From contig NZ_PXNP01000083.1 of assembly GCF_003007675.1 (NCBI RefSeq), positions 23,477 to 87,476 of the forward strand: a DNA stretch of 64,000 nt, in the 5' to 3' direction. The notes below the pieces were generated by a model that worked only from the letters and a program-made list of their open reading frames with translations, was not told where the DNA came from and did no database searches. Below, piece after piece: positions 44,620-53,512 of this stretch (its first letter is position 1; every line of letters begins with the position of its first letter). The position numbers and the translations under genes were made by a program. The DNA is from Marinobacter fuscus (GTDB lineage Bacteria; Pseudomonadota; Gammaproteobacteria; Pseudomonadales; Oleiphilaceae).

Positions 44620-45855
44620 TTACAACTTACCGTTCAGCAAAGGCAGGCGCACAATGGCCTCTGCCCCCTGCCCGGAAGATTCAATCGAAAACTCGCCCTG
44701 GTGGGCTTTCACCACCGCCTGCACAACCGCAAGGCCGAGGCCGGTTCCGTGGGATTTGGTGGTGTAGAACGCCTCGGTAATCTGCCCGGCCTGCTGCTGC
44801 GAAAAGCCGGTACCGTTATCGGTTACCCGGATGACCAGGTGTTGTCCGGACCGGGCCACCTGAAGATCAACCTCGGAGGCCCCGGCCTCGAAGCCGTTAT
44901 TCACCAGGTTCATGCAGGCGCCAACCAGGGCATCCCGATTACACATCAGCCAGCAATCGTCCTGCAGGCGGCTGTCCAGAATTACCCGGGCACCAGCCCC
45001 GAGGCTCAGGCCATCGGTTGCGGCTTCAAGCGCCTCAACCAGGCGCCGGGCATCCAGCGCTTCGGCCAGCCGGGTTTCGCCACGGGCAAAGATCAGCATA
45101 TCCCGCACCTGTTGCTCCAGATGGGTCAGGCGCGACATCAGGCGGTTTGCGCAACGCTGGCGCAATTCCTCGTCCAGGTCCGGCTGGCTCAAATGGCCAC
45201 CGTAAAGAATGGCCGCCGACAGGGGTGTTCGAATCTGGTGGGCCAGCGACGCCACCATTTTCCCCATGGCCGACAAGCGCTGGGCATGCGCAAGCTGGCT
45301 CTGCAGCTGGCGGGTCTCGGTCAGATCGGTTAACAGAATCAACTGGCCGGGCTGGTTTTCCATGGTACGGATTTCGATGCTTACCCGGCGCCCGTCTTTC
45401 AGCGACACTTCGTGCCCGTCATCACTGCGGGGGGCGAAGCAACGCTGGATGACATCGATCCAGCGCTCACCCTCCAGCGGCTCGCCCAGAAGATTGATTG
45501 CAGCCGGATTACACTGGCTGACAGTGCCCTGCTTATCCAGAACCACCACGCCCGCAGGCAAGGCGCTGAGTAGAGTTGAAAGCCGGTCTGCCAGCTTTTC
45601 CTTCTCTTCCAGCTCCTGCTGGCGCTGACGGGTTTCGTGGGTCAGTTCACCGGATAACTGGTTAACCCGAGACTCCAGCGTTCGGTAGGAATCGGTAATC
45701 TGGCGGGACATCCGGTTGAACAGTTCCAGCGCCGAATCAACCGCAGGACCATCCTGCTGCGGAAACAGTGCTGTCACCTTGTCGTTCACATCCGCTGCCG
45801 CGTTGGCGTCGGCGTGCAAGCGCCCTGAATCCATCGCGATGTGTGCCTGACTCAT
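44620..45855 (-). CDS. fleS: Flagellar sensor histidine kinase FleS
   Basis: A 411 aa cytoplasmic kinase. A coiled-coil segment and PAS domain (~95-185, LLSALPAGVVVLDKQGTVSQCN split), the phospho-His box SLAHQIRTPLSAAILYGG, and an ATPase domain (NLVNNGFEAGA, VTDNGTGFS, SHGTGLGLAVV). No membrane helix is seen. The ATG at 45855 has AGGGGA upstream; a longer frame to 45903 crosses the leader. It forms an operon with fleR. Confidence 0.95.
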   Translation of the reverse strand: MSQAHIAMDSGRLHADANAAADVNDKVTALFPQQDGPAVDSALELFNRMSRQITDSYRTLESRVNQLSGELTHETRQRQQELEEKEKLADRLSTLLSALPAGVVVLDKQGTVSQCNPAAINLLGEPLEGERWIDVIQRCFAPRSDDGHEVSLKDGRRVSIEIRTMENQPGQLILLTDLTETRQLQSQLAHAQRLSAMGKMVASLAHQIRTPLSAAILYGGHLSQPDLDEELRQRCANRLMSRLTHLEQQVRDMLIFARGETRLAEALDARRLVEALEAATDGLSLGAGARVILDSRLQDDCWLMCNRDALVGACMNLVNNGFEAGASEVDLQVARSGQHLVIRVTDNGTGFSQQQAGQITEAFYTTKSHGTGLGLAVVQAVVKAHQGEFSIESSGQGAEAIVRLPLLNGKL

Positions 45856-45912
45856 AACCTTTCCCCTGTTCCGGTCAACCAAGACCTGAATAAACACATT
45901 CACACAGGGTTA

Positions 45913-45928
45913 AGCCAAACTCATGCCA
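45913..45928 (-). promoter_or_regulatory. Sigma-54 promoter of fleSR
   Basis: The minus strand reads TGGCATGAGTTTGGCT (GG-N10-GC, strong -24 half TGGCA). It lies 58 bp before the fleS ATG, directly between fleQ and fleS. FleQ activates fleSR through RpoN in Pseudomonas, so the position matches established biology. Confidence 0.7.
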
Positions 45929-46021
45929 GAATCACATTCAGCAACAATTTCAATGATTAAGGAGATTATGAAAAGGCACGCCGACAAATTGTCGTCACAA
46001 AACGCGGGGCCCGAAAACGAA

Positions 46022-46044
46022 AAAACCGGACAGTGTCCGGTTTT
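46022..46044 (-). terminator. Terminator after fleQ
   Basis: A nearly perfect palindrome: AAAACCGGACA and TGTCCGGTTTT around one base, with a run of T on the minus-strand 3' side. It lies 27 bp after the fleQ stop. As the inverted repeat is symmetrical it could also stop plus-strand transcripts. Confidence 0.85.
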
Positions 46045-46070
46045 CTGGCGGTCAGATTGCGGCGACTGAA

Positions 46071-47519
46071 TCAGCTGCTTTCGCCCTCTTCGCGCAGGCC
46101 GTATTTCCGAACCTTCTCTACCAGTGTGGTGCGCCGAATCCGAAGCTTTTCCGCAGCCCGGGCAACCACGCCCGCCGCTTCATCCAGAGCCTGTTGGATC
46201 AATTGCTTTTCGAGATTAGACAGATAGTCCTTCAAGTCGATGCCATTAACCGGCAATAACGCCGGTGCGTCCAGGCCCACAAGGCCCGGTACCGAAGAAG
46301 GCATGCCCGAATCGTCAACCGGCCGGTTCTCGTCGTAATCATCCACATAACGGAATTTTTTGGGCAACTCCTGAACGCCAATGACTCCGTAAGGGTGCAT
46401 AATCGCCAGGCGCTCTACCAGGTTAGCCAACTCCCGCACATTGCCCGGCCAGTCGTGGCGGCACAGGCTCATAATCGCAGCTGAATTCATCCTCAGCGAT
46501 CCGCGCTTTTCCTTTTCCATGCGGGAGATCAGCTCGTTAATCAGCAGCGGAATGTCTTCAACCCGATCCCGCAACGCCGGCATTTCTATGGGGAATACAT
46601 TCAGGCGATAATAGAGGTCTTCCCGGAAGTCTCCGGCCTCAATCATGTCTTCCAGGTTTTTATGGGTTGCGGCAATCACCCGGACATCCGCCGACTGGGT
46701 GCGGTTGCTGCCAACCTTCTCGAAGGTTCTCTCCTGCAACACCCGCAGAATCTTAACTTGCATGTTCAGCGGCATATCGCCGATTTCATCCAGGAACAGG
46801 GTGCCGCCCTCGGCCATCTCAAAGCGCCCGATACGCGCGGTAATTGCGCCGGTGAACGCCCCCTTCTCATGGCCGAAAAGTTCACTCTCCAACAGCTCTG
46901 CGGGAATAGCGCCGCAATTAACAGGGACAAAGGGCTTGTCCCGGCGCGAGGAATGATAATGCAGGTTGCGGGCGACCACCTCCTTGCCGGTGCCGGACTC
47001 GCCGGTAATCAGCACACTTACATCCTTGTCAGCTACCTGCTCCATCAACTGGCGAACCTGTTGTACTTTCCGGCTGGTGCCCACCAGACTGCGGAACAGC
47101 TGCACACCCCGCTGATGGCCGCGCTCTTTGTTCCGGCTGAACTGATCACGATATATCTGCGCCCGGTAGAGGGAATCCACAAACTTGGTGTAGTTAAGCG
47201 GCCACTCCATGCGGGTGATCACCCGGGCAAGGTGGTCATCCGCCAGCGCGTTGAGCTCCGGATCGCCAACCATCAGTACCGGTACACCCGTCAACTCTTT
47301 ACAGACCTGCTCTACCCAGGCGGGCGCCTGTTCACAAGCGCCATTCACCAGCGCAACTGATACGCTGTCCTGCTGATCCTGATCTCCAGATGCCAGGAGT
47401 GCCATCGCGGAATCACCCGACACAACCTGTTCTTCCCCGACAAATTCCAGAATGGTAACCAGATCGCGCCGCCGGGGCTCGTCCTCACACAGTACCAGCA
47501 CCTTGTTATTTTTGGACAT
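46071..47519 (-). CDS. fleQ: Master flagellar regulator FleQ
   Basis: A 482 aa sigma-54 enhancer-binding protein, top of the flagellar cascade and a c-di-GMP-responsive regulator in Pseudomonas. The N-terminal REC-like domain (1-~125) lacks the phospho-acceptor setting. The AAA+ domain has Walker A GESGTGKE (173-180) and GAFTGA (220-225), [12 protein letters not shown] and [13 protein letters not shown]; the C-terminus is a Fis-type HTH ([20 protein letters not shown]). Confidence 0.96.
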   Translation of the reverse strand: MSKNNKVLVLCEDEPRRRDLVTILEFVGEEQVVSGDSAMALLASGDQDQQDSVSVALVNGACEQAPAWVEQVCKELTGVPVLMVGDPELNALADDHLARVITRMEWPLNYTKFVDSLYRAQIYRDQFSRNKERGHQRGVQLFRSLVGTSRKVQQVRQLMEQVADKDVSVLITGESGTGKEVVARNLHYHSSRRDKPFVPVNCGAIPAELLESELFGHEKGAFTGAITARIGRFEMAEGGTLFLDEIGDMPLNMQVKILRVLQERTFEKVGSNRTQSADVRVIAATHKNLEDMIEAGDFREDLYYRLNVFPIEMPALRDRVEDIPLLINELISRMEKEKRGSLRMNSAAIMSLCRHDWPGNVRELANLVERLAIMHPYGVIGVQELPKKFRYVDDYDENRPVDDSGMPSSVPGLVGLDAPALLPVNGIDLKDYLSNLEKQLIQQALDEAAGVVARAAEKLRIRRTTLVEKVRKYGLREEGESS

Positions 47520-47629
47520 TCACAGCGATTCCTTGATGATTTTGTGCGCTATTTAAGACTGTATACCCGTCCCTGTCAATTTTATGACACCAAAGTCCCG
47601 GCAGAATCTGACCGGTATCAGACAGATCA

Positions 47630-47950
47630 CTAATTTGACGAGATGTTTCGATAGGCGCGGGCGGCACTTCGGTTCTGGTTCACATCCTGCAACGAAGCCT
47701 TTGCCTCATCCCGGGCTTTGGTGGCGGCCGCATCTGCCTGGGCTACAAAGTCGTTCAGGGCCTGCAGCTTTCTGGTAACCAACGCTGCATCAACCTGCCC
47801 ATGCTCAAGGGCGGCCATGACCGGGTCAACAGTGGGGCGTACTTTGGCGTTCAGTGAGGAAAGCAGCTCCCAGTCTTCTGCATCCAAAGCGGCTTGCAGG
47901 TCATTCTGAAGCTGGGTCAGTGCAGAAAGCAGGGTATCGGAATCGGCCAT
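47630..47950 (-). CDS. FliT-like small helical protein
   Basis: A 106 aa all-helical protein (LQNDLQAALDAEDWELLSSLNAKVRPTVDPVM split, then KLQALNDFVAQADAAATKARDEA). Its place directly upstream of fleQ, its size and its two-helix pattern fit FliT-type export chaperones, which in Pseudomonas lie between fliS and fleQ. fliD and fliS are absent here, so the name is by position and shape. I use the ATG at 47950; the upstream start at 47992 adds a basic extension. Confidence 0.6.
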   Translation of the reverse strand: MADSDTLLSALTQLQNDLQAALDAEDWELLSSLNAKVRPTVDPVMAALEHGQVDAALVTRKLQALNDFVAQADAAATKARDEAKASLQDVNQNRSAARAYRNISSN

Positions 47951-47990
47951 TATCGGTCTCCGTAGAAAAAAGGAGCCTGGCCGACGGCAC

Positions 47991-48012
47991 AACGCTGCCC
48001 GAAGGCAGCGTT
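47991..48012 (-). terminator. Very stable UUCG hairpin after the DUF1329 gene
   Basis: A perfect 9 bp stem (AACGCTGCC/GGCAGCGTT) closes on the tetraloop TTCG on the minus strand. It lies 14 bp after the DUF1329 stop. A T-run (TTTTTT) follows only about 20 bases further on, so it may be a terminator, an mRNA-end protector, or both. Confidence 0.55.
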
Positions 48013-48025
48013 GTCATGCGTTCTG

Positions 48026-49384
48026 TTAACGCCTTGCTGCGCGACGAGCGGCGGCAGCCGTAAACTCGTTGCCACGGTATCCGGGCGCGAAGTTATAGGC
48101 AGGGTAGCCGTCATCCAGACCATCAATGTAGTAACGATCTGCCTTCAGATCATACGTCATTTCCATGGTGGTCCAGAAGACCGGCTCGCTGTAATAACTG
48201 ATATTGTGTGCTTCGGATACCCGCCAGAGCTCACCCTTATCGTTGTACTCTTCCGCGACCAGAATCTGCCAGCTGTCTTCGTCAATGTAGAAGACACGGC
48301 GGTCGTAGATGTGCCCGATACCGGTACGGCGCGTTGCCTCTACCACCCAGACACGATGCAACTCGTAACGAGCCAGTTGCTGATTGATGTGGTTGGGGCG
48401 AATCACGTCTGCAGGCCGTACCGACTGGTCGTGAAGCCGGTAGGCGTTGTAGGGCACCAGCAGTTCGCGCTTGCCCTTGAGCTCCCAGTCGTACTGGTTG
48501 GGTGCGCCGTTGTACATGTCTTTCTGATCGACCGAGCGCAGAGACGAGGCGTTCGGCAAATCCGTTTCATAGGCCAGATTCGGAGAACGGCGAAGCCTGC
48601 GGGAACCGGAATCATAGCGCCACGCCAGTCGCGGTGAACGCACCTGGTCAAGTGTCTCGTGCACCAGGGTAATGGTGCCCGCCAGAGAGGTAGGCGCAAT
48701 GGTTTCGGTTTTCAGGTAGAAGATCTTGTTATCAATATCTTCGAGGTTGGTGCCGATCTCGCTGTAGGCGAAGAAGTAGTCGTAATGGTTGACCACCGGG
48801 TTGAACGAGCCATCCTTCTGTGGCGTTGCCGAGGCACTGCGGAAAGACACCTCTTCGCCCCGATAGCGAAGAATATGGTTCCAGATAGCCTCAAGACCGT
48901 TTTTCGGTATCGGGAAGGGGCTGGTCATAATGGTGTTGCGTACACCGTTGCCGTTGTCTAGCAGTTCGGCTGTCAACGCATTCTCACGGAATTTGTCGTA
49001 CACATGCTCCGGGTAGGCGGCCGTTCGGCGAGACTGGTACACCGGCATAAAAAACTCCGGGCCATACTGTTCAATCATCTTTCTATGGCCATCGGTGAGT
49101 TTATCGCGGTACAGCTCCAGGTTGTCACCGGTCACCACATAAAGCGCCTGATCTGCGGGGAAAGGATCCACCTCTACCGCCCCCTCGCGCCAATTATCCG
49201 GTGGTGTCGACAACCCGCCATCCCATGCCGGAATGGTGCCAGCTGCGTTACCGGCGCGCTCCGCACCCACCGGCGTCAGATCGCTATTCAGCCGCTGCGC
49301 TTCCTCCACCGACACCTTTGCCATCAAGGGGGCTGAAGCCCCCATCGCGGCAATCGTGACGGCCGCCAATAAACCGTTTCGCAT
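48026..49384 (-). CDS. DUF1329 domain protein, exported
   Basis: A 452 aa exported protein with signal peptide (cleavage likely after APLMA, residue ~22) and the DUF1329 pattern (SVEEAQRLNSDLTPVGAERAGN split, GTIPAWDGGL, RRVFYIDEDSWQILVAEEYND). The fold is related to LolA/LolB-type lipid-binding outer-membrane proteins and such genes often sit near RND-type or lipid-transport genes; none is here. Function unknown. No link to the flagellar genes beyond adjacency. Confidence 0.85.
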   Translation of the reverse strand: MRNGLLAAVTIAAMGASAPLMAKVSVEEAQRLNSDLTPVGAERAGNAAGTIPAWDGGLSTPPDNWREGAVEVDPFPADQALYVVTGDNLELYRDKLTDGHRKMIEQYGPEFFMPVYQSRRTAAYPEHVYDKFRENALTAELLDNGNGVRNTIMTSPFPIPKNGLEAIWNHILRYRGEEVSFRSASATPQKDGSFNPVVNHYDYFFAYSEIGTNLEDIDNKIFYLKTETIAPTSLAGTITLVHETLDQVRSPRLAWRYDSGSRRLRRSPNLAYETDLPNASSLRSVDQKDMYNGAPNQYDWELKGKRELLVPYNAYRLHDQSVRPADVIRPNHINQQLARYELHRVWVVEATRRTGIGHIYDRRVFYIDEDSWQILVAEEYNDKGELWRVSEAHNISYYSEPVFWTTMEMTYDLKADRYYIDGLDDGYPAYNFAPGYRGNEFTAAAARRAARR

Positions 49385-49542
49385 ACTCTACCTCCGGCAC
49401 ACGTTTTCTGGACAATAAATGCTCATCCAATCTACGCCCTTTTTGCCAGTTTCAAACGATCGTTTCAAGTGAATGTTTGTGTTTTCTTGTCAAATTGGTT
49501 CAGGGGAAACACTTAAAGACCGGCGAAATCTTTGCGCCCGAA

Positions 49543-49551
49543 TGGTATAAT
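49543..49551 (+). promoter_or_regulatory. Extended -10 promoter of the DUF6586-like gene
   Basis: TGGTATAAT: a perfect TATAAT with the upstream TG of an extended -10. No good -35 box is visible. It lies about 52 bp before the ATG at 49603. The remaining divergent region (49385-49602) shows nothing else I can support. Confidence 0.6.
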
Positions 49552-49602
49552 CTTCCGGTTGTTCTGAATCAAACGCCCGGTCAAAAAATCCGCAGGTTGG
49601 CA

Positions 49603-50100
49603 ATGGCACAACAGTGGCCTTCTCTTGTTAATGAAAAACTGTTTCTCGCCAGAACGTTACTGGCGCGGCTGGAGCAGACACCCAGTTCTTCGGCCGCCGC
49701 GATGCCGGTTGCGGAGCAGAAAGCACTTGAACAGGGCGCGATAGAGTTAATGCTCAGGGGCCGACAGTTACTACTGACTGCGATTGCCCGGCTACACCAG
49801 AACAAAACAGCCATGCCCAGCTCGATTGAGCAACTTGAGGCTCTGTTTCCTTACCCGGTGGCGGAAGCTGAACACTTGCGGGAACTTGCAACAACTGCAG
49901 GAAGCTGGTGGCAGCATCTCGCGGAACTTGAGGCGGCGCTGAGCAAACCGTCGGAAGCGAAAAAACACAAGGCTGCCGACAACCTGATCGCAGTGTCTGC
50001 TAACCATGGGCCGGATCGCTCGTGCAAGGCATTGCACAACAGCTTGTCAGCCATGGCAAAATTTGTCCGGGTTCTGACCGAACAACACAGCGAATACTGA
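49603..50100 (+). CDS. DUF6586-like helical protein
   Basis: A 165 aa mostly helical protein (LVNEKLFLARTLLARLEQ, EQGAIELMLRGRQLLLTAIARLHQ split, ATTAGSWWQHLAELEAAL). It resembles a conserved Pseudomonas-group family found near lexA/sulA. The ATG at 49603 follows AGG and the promoter at 49543; an upstream frame to 49477 contains the promoter and is rejected. Function unknown. Confidence 0.7.
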   Translation: MAQQWPSLVNEKLFLARTLLARLEQTPSSSAAAMPVAEQKALEQGAIELMLRGRQLLLTAIARLHQNKTAMPSSIEQLEALFPYPVAEAEHLRELATTAGSWWQHLAELEAALSKPSEAKKHKAADNLIAVSANHGPDRSCKALHNSLSAMAKFVRVLTEQHSEY

Positions 50101-50153
50101 TTGCCAAAGCCGGATGCACACACTCGAATTCTTGTCGATTAAGGTTGAACCAA

Positions 50154-50414
50154 ATGTCTCCCTCTTTTTTTGAAATTGTCCAACTCGCAGACGGCGATTT
50201 TGCATTGCGCAGAATCGATGATGACACCGCTCCCCTGGTGCGCATATCTTTCTCTGAAGAAGCCCGCGAGATGATGGACGACCGTGACATGAACGTGGCG
50301 AAAGCCATGATTGCAGCGGGTATTGAAGCTGCGGGCAACATTGGCCACGACATCGACTGGGAAGAAGACGACCATGATACCGCCGATGCCCAGCCTCAAT
50401 ACACTCTGCATTAA
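50154..50414 (+). CDS. Small conserved acidic protein
   Basis: An 86 aa protein: an N-terminal strand pattern (FFEIVQLADGDFALRRID), a short helix (ISFSEEAREMMDD) and an acidic C-terminal tail (IDWEEDDHDTAD). No known domain. It follows the DUF6586-like gene by 53 bp in the same direction and ends 17 bp before sulA (convergent). A gene of this size at this place is common near sulA-lexA in Pseudomonas-like genomes; function unknown. Confidence 0.65.
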   Translation: MSPSFFEIVQLADGDFALRRIDDDTAPLVRISFSEEAREMMDDRDMNVAKAMIAAGIEAAGNIGHDIDWEEDDHDTADAQPQYTLH

Positions 50415-50431
50415 TACACTCTACATTAGTA

Positions 50432-50932
50432 CTACCGCTGCCGCAGCACCACACCATGGCTGTGACCGGCAGCCGATGCCTGCTGCAGCGACTCCATAGC
50501 GCCGCGACCGAGCTTTCTGGTCCAGAGCACCACGGCGTGGCAGGTTCCTGCCCCCAGTGCCCGCTCGGCCAGATCCTGTGCCGAAAATTCGGGCGTTGAC
50601 CGCAACACCAGAATTTCGTTCGCAACAATACCGTGCATCTTTTGCCACTTGGCTACCAGAGGCGCAGGCGGGTCAATCCAGGCAAGCCAGCGCTTTTCCT
50701 GATTCAGCTGGGTGAGCATGGGCAGCAACAACTGAAAGTTTTCCACCTGCTCTTCCGGCAGGATAATCTCAGTAATATTGCCGACATGGCCAGGTGCCGA
50801 ATGACGGCCAGAGCCCGCCGACAATCTGCTTCGGGCCGGTCGCCTGCCGGTTTCCGGAGACGAAACGGGGGTCGCTCCGGGGGCTAATGCGGGTTGGAAC
50901 GCCATATTGTTAGAAAAACTTAATTGTTCCAT
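50432..50932 (-). CDS. sulA: SOS cell-division inhibitor SulA
   Basis: A 166 aa protein that blocks FtsZ during the SOS response. The core GNITEIILPEEQVENFQLLLPMLTQLNQEKRWLAWIDPP (residues ~52-90) and the later DLAERALGAGTCHAVVLWT match SulA. It lies 40 bp after lexA on the same strand, with no separate LexA box, so it is probably transcribed from the lexA promoter. Confidence 0.9.
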   Translation of the reverse strand: MEQLSFSNNMAFQPALAPGATPVSSPETGRRPARSRLSAGSGRHSAPGHVGNITEIILPEEQVENFQLLLPMLTQLNQEKRWLAWIDPPAPLVAKWQKMHGIVANEILVLRSTPEFSAQDLAERALGAGTCHAVVLWTRKLGRGAMESLQQASAAGHSHGVVLRQR

Positions 50933-50972
50933 TACTTACCTGCCTGCGCTGCGCGCTGCTGAATATTCGCAA

Positions 50973-51581
50973 TCAATGCAGATCTGAACGCCGTATCACG
51001 CCAACGCCCAGACCTTCGATGAACAGTTCCTGCTCGGTCAGATCGACTTCAATCGGTGCGAACTCGTCGTTCTCGGCAATCAACCAGACTTTATTGCCAT
51101 CCTTCCGGAACCGCTTTACCGTCACTTCTTCCCCCACCCGGGCGACGACCACCTGGCCGTTGTGGACATCCTGGGTGCGATGAACAGCTAGCAAATCACC
51201 ATCCAGAATGCCGATATCCTTCATACTCATGCCGCGCACCCGCAGCAGATAGTCTGCCGTGGGCGAGAAGAAATCTGGCTGCAGTGTGCAATGATCCTCT
51301 ATGTGCTCCTGGGCCAGAATGGGACTACCCGCCGCGACCTGGCCAATCACCGGCAACCCGGCATCTGCTTCGGACTCCGGCAGGCGGATACCGCGGCTGG
51401 CACCCGGCACCATTTCAATGGCGCCCTTTCTGGCCAGCGCCCGCAAGTGCTCCTCTGCCGCATTGGCAGACCGGAACCCCAACTCTTTCGCAATTTCGGC
51501 GCGGGTTGGCGGATACCCCGTTTCATCAAGGTATCGCCGGATGATGTCCAGCACCTGAGATTGTCTTGCGGTCAGCTTCAT
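50973..51581 (-). CDS. lexA: SOS repressor LexA
   Basis: A 202 aa self-cleaving repressor. The N-terminal winged helix ([25 protein letters not shown] split), the Ala84-Gly85 cleavage site (QVAAGSPI) and the Ser118/Lys155 catalytic pair ([19 protein letters not shown]) are intact. Length equals that of E. coli LexA. Confidence 0.98.
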   Translation of the reverse strand: MKLTARQSQVLDIIRRYLDETGYPPTRAEIAKELGFRSANAAEEHLRALARKGAIEMVPGASRGIRLPESEADAGLPVIGQVAAGSPILAQEHIEDHCTLQPDFFSPTADYLLRVRGMSMKDIGILDGDLLAVHRTQDVHNGQVVVARVGEEVTVKRFRKDGNKVWLIAENDEFAPIEVDLTEQELFIEGLGVGVIRRSDLH

Positions 51582-51602
51582 GTTTTGCTCCGGATGTTGA
51601 TC

Positions 51603-51618
51603 CTGGTTTTTTATACAG
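51603..51618 (-). promoter_or_regulatory. LexA box in the lexA promoter
   Basis: CTGTATAAAAAACCAG on the minus strand, a perfect CTG-N10-CAG. A second, degenerate site (51621-51636) has only a good CTGTATATA half. The pair lies 22-55 bp ahead of the lexA ATG, as in the two-operator arrangement of E. coli lexA, and gives self-repression. Confidence 0.85.
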
Positions 51619-51625
51619 TGATTCG

Positions 51626-51654
51626 ACTATATACAGTGTTTTATCCAGTGTAAA
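51626..51654 (-). promoter_or_regulatory. Sigma-70 promoter of lexA-sulA
   Basis: On the minus strand TTTACA (51654-51649) and TATAGT (51631-51626) are separated by exactly 17 bp. The -10 overlaps the degenerate LexA site and the perfect box lies just downstream. Confidence 0.8.
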
Positions 51655-51740
51655 GTCCTGCGCGGGGTTTTCAGAGCTGTAACGGGCAGCGGGTAACCGG
51701 TATGTTAAAGTAACTGTAAATCTCGCCAGGGACACATCGC

Positions 51741-52748
51741 ATGCAAGGGAACAACGGAAATCGATGCAAGCTGCCGGAAAAGCAGATGAATCAGGATGGG
51801 CAAGAGCGCAAGGTGGGCGTGGAAATCGAGCTTTCCGGCCTCACGTACAATGATCTGGTAAGTCACACTGCCCGTTTGCTGGGCGGTGAACCCAAGCTGG
51901 AATCCCGATACGTAACCCGAATTGAAACGCCCTCAGGCAGCTTCACCATTGAACTGGATTCTGACCCCATCAAGGATCTCGATCTTGCCGATGAACGGCT
52001 ACCCGAGTCCATCCGGGAGCTGGGTAGCCAGGCCATGGAAGTGATCGATTTTGCGGCAGAGCGGATTGTTCCGCTGGAGATCGTCAGCCCGCCACTGCCG
52101 ATGACCAGCCTCAAAGACATCGAGTTGCTGGTCAACAAGCTAAGGGATCTGGGGGCGGAAGGCAGCCGCCAGACCCTGTACTTTGCATTCGGCCTGCAGC
52201 TCAACCCGGAACTTCCGGATCTCGAACCCGGAACACTGGTTCGCTATCTCCGTGCCTTCGCCATTCTGTACGAGTGGCTCAAGGCACGGCACCAGTTAGA
52301 CATCAGCCGGAAGTTCACCCCGTACATAGAGCCATGGAGCAGCCGGTATGTCGACCGGCTTATGGCGGCTGACTATCAGCCCGATATGGATACTTTGATG
52401 CGGGACTACCTTCACTACAACCCAACCCGCAACAAGGCACTGGATTTGCTGCCCCTGTTTGCGCACCTGAACAAGCCGTTGCTCAACCAGTACGTTACCG
52501 ATCCAAGAGTGAAAAGCCGCCCGACCCTGCACTACCGGCTTCCGGACTGCGATATCGACAACCCGAACTGGCACTTCTCGACCGTGTGGAACGATTGGGT
52601 GGTACTGGAACAACTGGCCAACCACCCGGAGGATCTGGAAAAGGCCCGTCAGGCGTTTTGCGACGCACGAAAATTCAGCCTGCACAACCTGACCCACCCC
52701 TGGCTGGATACCATAGACCAATGGCTGCGCCAGCACGGTTATGTCTGA
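51741..52748 (+). CDS. Amidoligase family protein
   Basis: A 335 aa protein of the glutamine-synthetase-like amidoligase family. Acidic metal-site motifs appear at KVGVEIELSGL (~24-34), GSFTIELDSDP (~71-81) and PLEIVSPPLPM (~111-121), followed by QTLYFAFGLQLNPE. It overlaps the next gene, a class-I glutamine amidotransferase, by 8 nt. Comparative work on amidoligases (Iyer and colleagues) describes such pairs as making or trimming gamma-glutamyl or peptide amide bonds; the substrate here is unknown. AGGGA precedes the ATG. Confidence 0.82.
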   Translation: MQGNNGNRCKLPEKQMNQDGQERKVGVEIELSGLTYNDLVSHTARLLGGEPKLESRYVTRIETPSGSFTIELDSDPIKDLDLADERLPESIRELGSQAMEVIDFAAERIVPLEIVSPPLPMTSLKDIELLVNKLRDLGAEGSRQTLYFAFGLQLNPELPDLEPGTLVRYLRAFAILYEWLKARHQLDISRKFTPYIEPWSSRYVDRLMAADYQPDMDTLMRDYLHYNPTRNKALDLLPLFAHLNKPLLNQYVTDPRVKSRPTLHYRLPDCDIDNPNWHFSTVWNDWVVLEQLANHPEDLEKARQAFCDARKFSLHNLTHPWLDTIDQWLRQHGYV

Positions 52749-53496
52749 AGCGGGCGCCATTCCCGAACACCCAGGGCTGACCATCGGCATCAGCGGGCCT
52801 GCCCGGCGCAGCCTTGCCCACCGCCTGATCAGTTTCGGTCTGCGCCTGCAGGGCGCCCGCACGCATTACATCCGGCCCGGCGATCGCAGCAACGTTGCGC
52901 TGCTTGATGGCCTGGTGTTGTCCGGCGGAACCCATGTTCACCCGGAGCAATACGGGCAGCAGCCTCAGGTAACCGCCCGCTATGACCTGAAACGGGATGC
53001 CACCGACCGCCGCCTGCTGGAACAGGCAGAACGCCTGAACATCCCTGTTCTTGGTATTTGCCGCGGTGCGCAGCTAATCAATGTCTTTTATGGCGGCTCT
53101 TTGTGCCAGAACGTGACGCCTCTGAGAGTACACACCCGGCACCGGCCCCTGCTGCTGCCCCTGCAAACCGTGAGGCTGGTTCGCAACAGCCGCCTGGAAC
53201 GCCTGATGTACAGCCATGTTATCGGAGCAAACCGCATTCACAGCCAGGCCATCAAACGGCTTGGCCGAAATCTTCGGGTAACGGCGGTCGACAGGGATCT
53301 GTTCGTACAGGCTTTTGAGAATATGGGCGAACAATGGCTGCTGGGCGTTCAGTGGCACCCGGAATACCTGCTTTACCACAAAGGCCACCGGCGTATTTTC
53401 AGCGATTTGGTACAGGCTGCCAGTGCCAGAAAGCTTGAGCGCCTGAGCAGCGCCGACTCTGATCCGGGATTTGATCAGCCAAACACCGGATTTTAA
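52741..53496 (+). CDS. Class-I glutamine amidotransferase, gamma-glutamyl hydrolase type (peptidase C26)
   Basis: A 251 aa protein with the full GATase triad: Cys107 in VLGICRGAQLINV, His206 and Glu208 in GVQWHPEYL. GLVLSGGTHVHPEQY resembles PuuD-type hydrolases of gamma-glutamyl amides. The start lies inside the amidoligase gene (8 nt overlap), so the two are coupled. It might supply ammonia to the ligase or undo its product. Confidence 0.88.
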   Translation: MSEAGAIPEHPGLTIGISGPARRSLAHRLISFGLRLQGARTHYIRPGDRSNVALLDGLVLSGGTHVHPEQYGQQPQVTARYDLKRDATDRRLLEQAERLNIPVLGICRGAQLINVFYGGSLCQNVTPLRVHTRHRPLLLPLQTVRLVRNSRLERLMYSHVIGANRIHSQAIKRLGRNLRVTAVDRDLFVQAFENMGEQWLLGVQWHPEYLLYHKGHRRIFSDLVQAASARKLERLSSADSDPGFDQPNTGF

Positions 53497-53512
53497 TTCA
53501 AGGAGAACGAAT

